Shown one piece after another: positions 1 through 5,513 of a DNA stretch of 6,769 nt. The notes under the pieces were generated by a model. The model saw only the letters and a list, made by a program, of their open reading frames with translations, had not been told where the DNA came from and did no database searches. The stretch is taken from contig CAMBHC010000145.1 in NCBI GenBank assembly GCA_945866285.1, forward strand, positions 1 through 6,769, given 5' to 3'. Source of the DNA: Candidatus Sulfopaludibacter sp. SbA3. GTDB taxonomy: Bacteria > Acidobacteriota > Vicinamibacteria > Vicinamibacterales > UBA2999. The number at the start of each line of letters is the position of its first letter. The first letter of the stretch is position 1. A program made the position numbers and the translations under genes.

Positions 1-1079
1 AGCGTTACCCCCGCCTTCGCCAGTTCACCGGCGAGCGCAGCCAGCGCCGCGGCGACAAACCCGGTGAGCGGCCGGCAAGCCCAGACCTCGACCGCCCCGT
101 TCGCCTGGCACCATTCCATGACTTCGTCTGGGCGATGGGCGGGCGTCACGGTTTGGACGCGGGTGTCGGCATCGGCACTCGCGCCGGCCACCCAAGTCGC
201 GACCAACTCGCTGGGCGAATGCTGCGGCCGCTTCGCGACCGCATACCGAATGGCAGGCACATGAGCCCAGTCGTCCGGCAGAGGCCCGCAGTCCTCGTCG
301 TGCAGGATCACCGCCCGCGGCCGTACTTGAGCGGCGTCGGGTCCGAGAGCGGGCATCACCGCAGCAGTTCGGGCGAGTCCATCGTCTGGTAGCGGCCGGG
401 CCGACTCGTCGAGCTCACCCGGCTGCGGCGACCACCGGCCGTTCGTGTACTTGGCGATGTTGTCGGCGCGGGCCAGGTAGTGCTTGCCCGGCGTCTGGAG
501 GCCGGCCACCCACCGCCACGACAGGGTGTTGGACGCCGGGTCGCCGTCCAGAAGATGATCGAGAAAGAAGCGGGCGCCGAGTTCCCACGGGAGCTTCAAC
601 GTGAATACCCACACGCTCGCGAACCACATTCGCACGTGGTTGTGCAGGTAGCCCGTGGAGATGAGTTCCTCGCCCCACGCATTGAAGTACGGCAGGTCGG
701 TCGTGCCAGCGATCGCACGGGCGAGGCGATCGCGGTCAGCCTGCGGGAGCGTGTCGTCGAGGGAGCGTAGCCGTGCCAGGTACGCGTGCCAGACCGGGGG
801 ACGGGCCTCGAGCCACCCCTTCCAGTAAGTCCGCCAGACGACCTCCTGCACGAACTTCTCAACCCGCTCGAACGTGCCGACCGTGCGGGCGAAGCCGAGC
901 ACTTCCTCCTCCAGCACCAGCCGCCGCCGGAGGTACGGGGAGAGCCGGCTCGTCGTCAGCCCGTCCGCGTAGTTCCGCGCCGTTGAATATTGGCCCACCA
1001 CCCCAGCTAACGCGGCGAGCCGCGCCAGGCCCGCTGTCCGCGCTGGCACCGTGGCCACTCCCTTTCTTTCGCTGCCCAT
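1..1079 (-). CDS. Photolyase/cryptochrome-family FAD-binding protein, partial (C-terminus beyond left edge)
   Basis: An open frame of 359 complete codons runs off the left edge without a stop. It belongs to the DNA photolyase/cryptochrome family, flavoproteins that use light to repair UV lesions or to signal. The FAD domain fills about residues 1-235. I see WRTYWKGWLEARPPVW (82-97), TGYLHNHVRMWFAS (142-155), and DGDPASNTLSWRW (178-190), followed by GKHYLARADNIAKYT. Compared with E. coli PhrB from memory, DGD, Asn184 and Trp188 match D372-D374, N378 and W382; Trp165 matches W359, and Trp97 may match W306, so the electron-transfer tryptophans look intact. The Arg after the conserved HN of PhrB is His here. 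The usual N-terminal antenna domain is absent; instead, from about residue 250, an alpha/beta-like stretch begins (VRPRAVILHDEDC). ATG 1079 was chosen because GGGAG lies 5 bases upstream; the adjacent ATG 1082 would leave only 2. It may be cotranscribed with the operon upstream. Repair versus signalling cannot be decided from sequence. Confidence 0.88.
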   Translation of the reverse strand, partial: MGSERKGVATVPARTAGLARLAALAGVVGQYSTARNYADGLTTSRLSPYLRRRLVLEEEVLGFARTVGTFERVEKFVQEVVWRTYWKGWLEARPPVWHAYLARLRSLDDTLPQADRDRLARAIAGTTDLPYFNAWGEELISTGYLHNHVRMWFASVWVFTLKLPWELGARFFLDHLLDGDPASNTLSWRWVAGLQTPGKHYLARADNIAKYTNGRWSPQPGELDESARPLPDDGLARTAAVMPALGPDAAQVRPRAVILHDEDCGPLPDDWAHVPAIRYAVAKRPQHSPSELVATWVAGASADADTRVQTVTPAHRPDEVMEWCQANGAVEVWACRPLTGFVAAALAALAGELAKAGVT

Positions 1080-1082
1080 CAT

Positions 1083-1096
1083 GGCTCCCAGGAGCC
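1083..1096 (-). promoter_or_regulatory. Inverted repeat covering the ribosome binding site of the photolyase gene
   Basis: Six-base perfect arms (GGCTCC and GGAGCC on the minus strand) are separated by two bases and end directly at the ATG ATG start pair of the photolyase-family gene. The right arm contains the GGGAG Shine-Dalgarno-like sequence. A hairpin with GGCTC/GAGCC paired and a 4-base loop would bury it. This could be a translational switch or simply chance in GC-rich DNA. There is no T-run, so it is not an intrinsic terminator. Confidence 0.35.
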
Positions 1097-1200
1097 GCGC
1101 TTAGCCACGGCGTCTGCCAGATCTGCCCGCACAAATCGCCGGCGTCCCGGCGGATCGCCCGCACGTCGGCAGCCGCGAACGGCTCGCACGCCGGGCCATC
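1083..1200. other. Intergenic gap between polyprenyl synthase stop and photolyase start
   Basis: About 118 bases separate the two minus-strand genes. I find no stem followed by a T-run, so no intrinsic terminator, and no convincing -35/-10 pair. A 32-codon frame from ATG 1199 to TAA 1101 is very arginine-rich, resembles nothing I know and is probably not a gene. The one noticeable structure is the inverted repeat at its photolyase end. Readthrough from the upstream operon into the photolyase gene therefore remains possible. Confidence 0.5.
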
Positions 1201-2214
1201 TCAGCAGCGTCGCTCGACTACCCAGCGGGCGATGTTCATCAGGTGACCGCTCGGCAGGACCGCGCTGACCAGGGCGTGCTCGGCGCGCGCGATGCTGTCT
1301 GCCGCCATCTCGCGCGAGCGGTCGAGACCATGCATCGCCGGGTAGGTGACTTTCCCCGTCGCGCGATCCTTGCCTGCCGTCTTGCCGAGGTCAACCGAGC
1401 TGCCTTGCACGTCGAGAATGTCGTCGACGATCTGGAACGCGAGGCCGATCTCTCCGGCGAAAGCGTCAATCGCGTTCACCTGCGCCGGCGTCGCACCCGC
1501 CATGATGGCCCCGGAGGTGGCCGCGGCGCGGATCAGCGCGCCCGTCTTGCGCGCGTGCATGTCGCGCAGCGTGTCCGCGTCGAGCGGCGGCAACGGGTGG
1601 TGTGGCGCCGTGATGCGCCCGGTGTATTCCAGGTCCATCGCCTGTCCGCCCAGCATGCCGCCGGCGCCCACCGCCTGTCCCACGCGGCCCATGACGCGCA
1701 GCTTGCGTTCGGTGAGCTGCGGCCGGCCGGCATCGCACGGCTCGTGGGCCAGCAGAGCGAACGCTTCGGCCAGCAGACCGTCGCCGGCCAGGATGGCCAG
1801 GCCATCGCCGTAGATCACGTGCAGGGTGGGGCGGCCGCGCCGCATGTTGTCGTTGTCCATCGCCGGCAGATCGTCGTGCACCAGCGAGTAGGTGTGAATG
1901 AGCTCCACGGCACAGGCCGCGGGCATCGCCTGCAGCCAGGCTTCCTGAACGGCCGCCGCTGATGCGGGCCGCGCGGCGCTGGCCACCACGTCGGCGGCGG
2001 CCAGCGTCAGGATCGGCCGCAACCGCTTGCCGCCGCTGCCAACGGCGTAGCGCATGGCCTCGGCGACCAGGGCGGGACAGACGGGCGGTCGCGGCAGCAC
2101 GCGGTCGAGTGCCGCCTCGATCTCGACGCGTCGGGCCGAGACATAGTCCGTGAAGCTTTCGCTGCCGGTGTGTGTGTCCGTTGTCATGATCGTCCCATTG
2201 TCGTGCACGGTCAT
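1201..2214 (-). CDS. Short-chain trans-polyprenyl diphosphate synthase (FPP/GGPP synthase, CrtE/IspA family)
   Basis: This enzyme condenses isopentenyl diphosphate onto allylic diphosphates, giving the FPP or GGPP that feeds carotenoid synthesis in the cytosol. The 337-residue protein has the family landmarks in order: GGKRLRP (61-67), the first Asp-rich motif DDLPAMD (114-120) followed by RRGRPT, LAGDGLL (142-148), GGQAMDL (189-195), the second Asp-rich motif DDILD (264-268), and [11 protein letters not shown] (282-292). Residue 109, five before the first Asp-rich motif, is Tyr, as in E. coli IspA; by the usual chain-length rule this points to FPP, although the carotenoid context suggests GGPP. 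ATG 2214 overlaps the permease stop in ATGA, with weak GGTGGGA 6 bases upstream. ATG 2187 (GGGA 5 bases upstream) is a plausible alternative giving 328 residues. The frame stays open upstream to about 2598, but that part overlaps the permease and has no family similarity. Family certain; product length and symbol (crtE or ispA) undecided. Confidence 0.93.
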   Translation of the reverse strand: MTVHDNGTIMTTDTHTGSESFTDYVSARRVEIEAALDRVLPRPPVCPALVAEAMRYAVGSGGKRLRPILTLAAADVVASAARPASAAAVQEAWLQAMPAACAVELIHTYSLVHDDLPAMDNDNMRRGRPTLHVIYGDGLAILAGDGLLAEAFALLAHEPCDAGRPQLTERKLRVMGRVGQAVGAGGMLGGQAMDLEYTGRITAPHHPLPPLDADTLRDMHARKTGALIRAAATSGAIMAGATPAQVNAIDAFAGEIGLAFQIVDDILDVQGSSVDLGKTAGKDRATGKVTYPAMHGLDRSREMAADSIARAEHALVSAVLPSGHLMNIARWVVERRC

Positions 2215-3443
2215 ACCGTTTCCCACCGCCGCGCCAGGAGGCGCGCGGCAGCCCATCCCGCAAGTCCGACGATCGTGAGTGTCATGGCCGCCGGCAGTAC
2301 CGCTGTCCAGGCACCGCCTGCGTGCAGCGCGCGATCGAATCCCTCGATGGCCCATGCATTCGGCGTGGCCCAGCCCGCCTGCTGCAGCCACGGCGGCATC
2401 AGGAAGCGGGGCACCATCGAGCCACCGATCGCCGACACCACCAGTACGGCCACGTTCGAGACGGTGTGCGACTGCCGTGCCGTCTGGCACAGCGTGGCCA
2501 CGAACAACGTGAGTCCCGCCGAGGCCAGGGCCAGGCTCGCGGTGACGATCGCCCACGGTCCGACCCGCGCCGGAAGGTCCACTCCGTATGCGAGCCACGC
2601 CACGCTGAAGATGAGGGCAACCTGCGCCAGGCCCTGCGCCACCAGGAACAGCGCGCGGCCATCCACCAGGGGACCCATGCCGCCTGGTCCGGCCAGCACG
2701 CGGTCGACGATGCCCGAATCGCGATCGTCGTGCAGGCTGCTGGCGCCATGGACGGCCGAGAGCAGGACGAACATCGCCGCCACCGCGCCCGCGTAGTACG
2801 CCACCTGATCGAGCGCGGCGCCGCCGGAGGACGACTGGCGCTGCTCGACCAGCGCCGCGAACGGCCCGAGGTCGTCACTGGCTTCGTCGCCAGGTTCGGG
2901 TGCGAGCTGGTCGAGCTGCGCGTCCGCCTCGACGCGCTGCTCGCCGGTCAGTTCGACAATCGACTCGTCCACCAGCGTCACGACGCCGCGCAGGGCCGCG
3001 TCTGGCAGTCGTGAAAAATAGATCCGCTGGACCGTGCCGGTGAGCAAGGCGCCCGCGACGGCGCGGGCCGGATGCGTGACCACGACGATCGGTGCCGGGC
3101 CCTCGCCAACCAGCTCGTCCAGACCCCGCCCGCCTCGCCGGATTACCAGTCCAGCGTCGGCTGCGCCACTGGCGACCGCGGCGTCCACGGCCGCCGCGTC
3201 TGCTCCGCGCGCGACCACCCGCAGGTTCGCGCTCGAGGTCACCGCCTCGATGAGCCTCGTGGAGAGCGCCGAGCCCACTTCGTCGGCCAGCGCCACGCGC
3301 AGCCGCAACTGTTCGCCCGTCGCGCCGCCAAAGATGGCCGCGAAGATCGCAAACACGATCACCGGCAGCGCGAAGCTCATGACGAGCGCGCCGCGATCCC
3401 GCCACAGGGCCAGGGCCAACGATTGCAGCACCGCGCGCCTCAC
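2211..3443 (-). CDS. ABC-2 type exporter, membrane permease subunit
   Basis: This 410-residue inner-membrane protein should form the translocation channel of an ABC exporter with the ATPase encoded just upstream. One hydrophobic segment lies near the N-terminus (about 20-38), then a large, mostly hydrophilic region (about 40-212) with an acidic stretch around 160-200, then five hydrophobic segments (about 214-233, 264-286, 295-318, 329-347, 380-402). One N-terminal helix, a long extracytoplasmic domain and a C-terminal helix bundle is the layout of the ABC-2 family with long N-terminal loops (NatB/YhaP-like, PF12698-type). The [10 protein letters not shown] segment (360-369) resembles the family's conserved motif before the last helix. 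The start is GTG 3443, overlapping the ATPase stop in GTGA, with a strong GGAGGT just upstream. The stop overlaps the next start in ATGA. The substrate cannot be read from sequence; drug, lipid and isoprenoid export are all open. Confidence 0.9.
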   Translation of the reverse strand: MRRAVLQSLALALWRDRGALVMSFALPVIVFAIFAAIFGGATGEQLRLRVALADEVGSALSTRLIEAVTSSANLRVVARGADAAAVDAAVASGAADAGLVIRRGGRGLDELVGEGPAPIVVVTHPARAVAGALLTGTVQRIYFSRLPDAALRGVVTLVDESIVELTGEQRVEADAQLDQLAPEPGDEASDDLGPFAALVEQRQSSSGGAALDQVAYYAGAVAAMFVLLSAVHGASSLHDDRDSGIVDRVLAGPGGMGPLVDGRALFLVAQGLAQVALIFSVAWLAYGVDLPARVGPWAIVTASLALASAGLTLFVATLCQTARQSHTVSNVAVLVVSAIGGSMVPRFLMPPWLQQAGWATPNAWAIEGFDRALHAGGAWTAVLPAAMTLTIVGLAGWAAARLLARRWETV

Positions 3444-4375
3444 GACACCTCCGCTCTGCCGGTGAGCACGGCGATGGCGCCGCGCAGGCTGGGTTCACGC
3501 AGCCGCGCTTCGGCCACCCGCACGCCGGCCGCCAGCAGGCGCTGTTCGGTGGCGCCGAGGTCGGCCAGGCTGTGGCTCGCGGACCGGACCCAGATATGAC
3601 CGCCAGCCTGCCTGAACCCCTCGGCCTCGAGCGCGCGAGCCGAGCCGTCTGGTCCAGCCTCCACCGAGACCGCCAGCTCGCGGCCGTCGCTGAACGCGCG
3701 GGTGACGATCTCGGCCAGGGACCCGTGGGCGAGCACTCGCCCTTGGTGCATGACCACCACGTCGTCACAGATGGCGGCGGCTTCATCGAGGTTGTGCGTG
3801 GAAACCAGCAGGCCCATTCCGTTATCCCGTAAGCTTCTGAGCAGCGCGTGCAGGCGCGATTCCGACTCCGCGTCGACACCCACGGTGGGTTCGTCGAGCA
3901 GCAGCAGGGCCGGCCGGTGCAGCACGCCAGCCACCAGGTTCGCCCGTCGCCGCATGCCACCCGAGAGGGTGTGGGTGAGCGCCGAGGCGCGGTCGGCCAG
4001 GCCCGCCCAGGCCAGGCCCTCGTCGACGCGGGCGCCGAGGACAGCGGCGCCGACGCCCGATAGCCGGGCCAGAACCGAGAGATTCTCCCGAACGGTGAGG
4101 TGCGAATAGAGGGCGATGTCCTGGGGTACGATGCCGAGGCGCCCTCGATGCTTGGCCTCGGTCGGGGACAGACCCTCGACGCTGACGCTCCCGCTGTCCA
4201 GGCGCAGGCGCCCGGCGACGGCGCGCATCAGCGAGGTCTTGCCCGCGCCGTTCGGGCCCGTAACGGCGACGATCCGGCCGCGCCCGACCTCGAGCGACAC
4301 CTCGTTCAGGACCAGACGGTCGTCGATGCGGCGGGAGGCGTGCCTGACCTCGAGGGTGGCGGGTAGTATAGTCAT
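3440..4375 (-). CDS. ABC exporter ATP-binding subunit (CcmA/DrrA-like)
   Basis: This cytoplasmic ATPase powers the ABC-2 permease encoded next. All nucleotide-binding motifs are present in its 311 residues: Walker [10 protein letters not shown] (40-48), Q-loop VPQD (83-86), signature LSGGM (137-141), Walker B LLLLDEP (157-163), D-loop VGVD (165-168) and the H-loop STHNLDEA with His194. A C-terminal extension of about 80 residues ends in [15 protein letters not shown] (293-307), typical of CcmA/DrrA-type exporters, where EPSL..(V/I)...LTGR is common. It is therefore expected to be active and paired with one permease. ATG 4375 was chosen because ABC similarity begins right after it (LEVRHASRR). 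Starting at ATG 4456 would add 27 unrelated residues antisense to the 5' end of crtY. A GGAG lies only 2 bases before ATG 4375, an unusually tight spacing. Codons 3-4 are the rare ATA CTA, where the coding sequence overlaps a candidate -10 element of crtY on the other strand. Confidence 0.94.
   Translation of the reverse strand: MTILPATLEVRHASRRIDDRLVLNEVSLEVGRGRIVAVTGPNGAGKTSLMRAVAGRLRLDSGSVSVEGLSPTEAKHRGRLGIVPQDIALYSHLTVRENLSVLARLSGVGAAVLGARVDEGLAWAGLADRASALTHTLSGGMRRRANLVAGVLHRPALLLLDEPTVGVDAESESRLHALLRSLRDNGMGLLVSTHNLDEAAAICDDVVVMHQGRVLAHGSLAEIVTRAFSDGRELAVSVEAGPDGSARALEAEGFRQAGGHIWVRSASHSLADLGATEQRLLAAGVRVAEARLREPSLRGAIAVLTGRAEVS
3447..3452 (-). promoter_or_regulatory. Shine-Dalgarno GGAGGT for the permease GTG start
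   Basis: GGAGGT lies 3 bases before GTG 3443 (4 from the GGAGG core), inside the last codons of the ATPase gene. It is the best Shine-Dalgarno match I noticed at any start in the window, and it supports the GTG start and the 4-base GTGA coupling of ATPase and permease. Confidence 0.65.
4344..4372 (+). promoter_or_regulatory. Candidate sigma70-type promoter for crtY-crtI
   Basis: CTGACC (4344-4349, four of six to TTGACA) and TATAGT (4367-4372, five of six to TATAAT) are separated by exactly 17 bases. Transcription would be expected to begin about 4379-4382, at or next to the crtY GTG at 4382, so the mRNA would be leaderless or nearly so. This agrees with the lack of any Shine-Dalgarno before that GTG. 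The element lies entirely inside the 5' end of the divergent ATPase gene. It is read by eye; a promoter further upstream is not excluded. Confidence 0.42.
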
Positions 4376-4379
4376 GACT
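4370..4379. repeat. Perfect 10-bp palindrome between the divergent starts
   Basis: AGTCATGACT is a perfect dyad. It covers the ATPase start codon on the minus strand (4375-4373), overlaps the last three bases of the candidate crtY -10 box, and lies three bases from the crtY GTG. A regulator binding here would touch both divergent genes. The short length makes chance a real alternative. Confidence 0.35.
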
Positions 4380-4381
4380 CC

Positions 4382-5512
4382 GTGATCGTCGATGTGCTCG
4401 TCGTCGGAGGTGGCCTGGCCGGAAGCCTTGCGGCTTGGCGGCTCACCACCGCTCATCCAAACCTCAGCCTGTGCCTTATCGAAGGGGGCTCGCGGCTAGG
4501 CGGCAATCATACTTGGTCATGTCACGACACCGATCTGCCGCCGGCCGCCCACGACTGGGTGGCACCGCTCGTCGCGGCCCGGTGGCCGCGGCACGAGGTC
4601 CGGTTCCCACGAGGCCCCCGCGTGCTGTCCGGCGCCTACCTCTCCATCACCTCGGCGCGCCTGCATGACGTGATCGCCCCGGCGCTCGGGCACCGCCTCA
4701 AGCTCGACACCGCGGTGGCGAAACTTGGTATTCAGGGTGTGACGCTCAAATCGGGTGAAGAGATCCACGCCAACGTCGTGATCGACGCGCGCGGCGCCTT
4801 CAAGCCGCCGGTCCCCGTCGGGTGGCAGACGTTTGTGGGCCAGGAGTTCGAACTCGAGGCGGATCACGGCATGGAGCACCCGATCCTGATGGACGCGACG
4901 GTGCCGCAAGTCGGCGGTTTCCGCTTCATCTATGTCCTTCCCTGGACCGCCCGCCGTGTGCTGGTCGAGGACACGCTGTACGCCGACACCCCCACGGTCG
5001 ACTACGGGACTTGCCGCCGGGCGATCGCCGACTACGTCACCCGCCGCGGCTGGGCCGTGAAGACCATGATTCGTGAGGAAGCTGGTGCTTTACCCATCCC
5101 ACTCGAGGGGCGTGGCGAGGCGTTCTGGCCCGACGCCACGCTCCGCATCGGCATGCGTGCGGGCTTGTTTCACCCCACCACCGGCTACTCGCTGCCCGAT
5201 GCCGTGGCGACGGCCGAGCTGCTGGCCGGGATGGACCTCGGCGACCGGGACCGCGTCTATCACAGAGTGAAACAGGTGGCACTTGGTAAATGGCGCCAGC
5301 GCGCGTTCTTCAGGCTGCTCAATCGCCTGTTGTTCCGGGCCGCGCGTCCCACAGAGCGGTTCCGGGTACTCGAGCAGTTCTATCAGCGGCCCGAGCCATT
5401 GATTGCGCGGTTCTACGCGGGCCGCGTGACGTGGCTCGATCGGGCCCGTGTACTGGCGGGCCGGCCGCCGGTGCCCATTGCGCGCGCGCTGGCGCACCTG
5501 CGAGGCCAATAG
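4382..5512 (+). CDS. crtY: Lycopene beta-cyclase (CrtY)
   Basis: CrtY cyclises both ends of lycopene to beta-ionone rings, giving beta-carotene, at the membrane and with a reduced flavin. The 376-residue protein follows proteobacterial CrtY along its whole length. It begins with a Rossmann dinucleotide-binding motif GGGLAG (9-14) and Glu34 at the end of strand two, then GGNHTWS (40-46), ITSARLHDV (89-97), IDARG (134-138), GQEFEL (153-158), MDATV (170-174), LVEDTLY (194-200, the acidic motif that holds a catalytic Glu in cyclases), REEAGALPIP (231-240), GLFHPTTGYSLP (261-272) and RFYAGRVTWLDR (343-354). Pantoea CrtY, as I remember it, is about 382 residues, so this is full length. Translation starts at GTG 4382: an in-frame TAG at 4364 limits extension, and the Rossmann fold begins immediately. 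No ribosome binding site is visible, consistent with a leaderless message. GTG 4394 is a less likely start because it would clip the first beta strand. It heads the operon with crtI. Confidence 0.96.
   Translation: MIVDVLVVGGGLAGSLAAWRLTTAHPNLSLCLIEGGSRLGGNHTWSCHDTDLPPAAHDWVAPLVAARWPRHEVRFPRGPRVLSGAYLSITSARLHDVIAPALGHRLKLDTAVAKLGIQGVTLKSGEEIHANVVIDARGAFKPPVPVGWQTFVGQEFELEADHGMEHPILMDATVPQVGGFRFIYVLPWTARRVLVEDTLYADTPTVDYGTCRRAIADYVTRRGWAVKTMIREEAGALPIPLEGRGEAFWPDATLRIGMRAGLFHPTTGYSLPDAVATAELLAGMDLGDRDRVYHRVKQVALGKWRQRAFFRLLNRLLFRAARPTERFRVLEQFYQRPEPLIARFYAGRVTWLDRARVLAGRPPVPIARALAHLRGQ
5502..5505 (+). promoter_or_regulatory. Ribosome binding site GAGG for crtI
   Basis: GAGG lies within the last codons of crtY, 8 bases before ATG 5514. 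It supports that start and translation from the shared crtY-crtI message. Confidence 0.45.
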
Positions 5513-5513
5513 C

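Noticed and set aside
1101..1199. 32-codon frame between the prenyl synthase and the photolyase gene
   Set aside because: It is very arginine-rich, has no good ribosome binding site and no recognisable family. It is kept only as a comment on the gap.
1792..1806. 15-bp palindrome with 7-bp arms (GATGGCC/GGCCATC) inside the prenyl synthase
   Set aside because: It encodes the conserved GLAILAG segment, so codon choice in GC-rich DNA explains it, and it is far from any start.
1243..1962. 239-codon plus-strand frame opposite the prenyl synthase
   Set aside because: It is an antisense shadow of the conserved synthase, with biased composition and no known motif.
2167..2178. Short run of TG repeats near the synthase start
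   Set aside because: It has only about five units and encodes part of the poorly conserved N-terminus (the THT residues). It is too short to call a phase-variable tract.
1466..2263. 265-codon minus-strand frame overlapping the prenyl synthase
   Set aside because: It is a shifted frame of the synthase gene, dominated by Arg, Gly and His, with no family motif. The synthase frame carries both Asp-rich motifs.
2215..2598. Upstream extension of the prenyl synthase frame to about 2598
   Set aside because: The extra part overlaps the last third of the permease, has no synthase similarity, and would make the enzyme about 130 residues too long. The ATGA overlap start at 2214 explains the gene better.
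2875..3960. 361-codon minus-strand frame across the ATPase-permease junction
   Set aside because: It is a shifted frame of two well-supported genes, rich in Arg, Gly and Ala, with no recognisable domain.
4376..4456. Longer start for the ABC ATPase at ATG 4456
   Set aside because: The 27 added residues are hydrophilic, antisense to the Rossmann motif of crtY, and unlike the start of other ABC ATPases.
4506..4511. TATGAT on the minus strand as a -10 box for the ABC operon
   Set aside because: No acceptable -35 lies 16-18 bases upstream, and it would leave a leader of over 120 bases. It is not enough to call.
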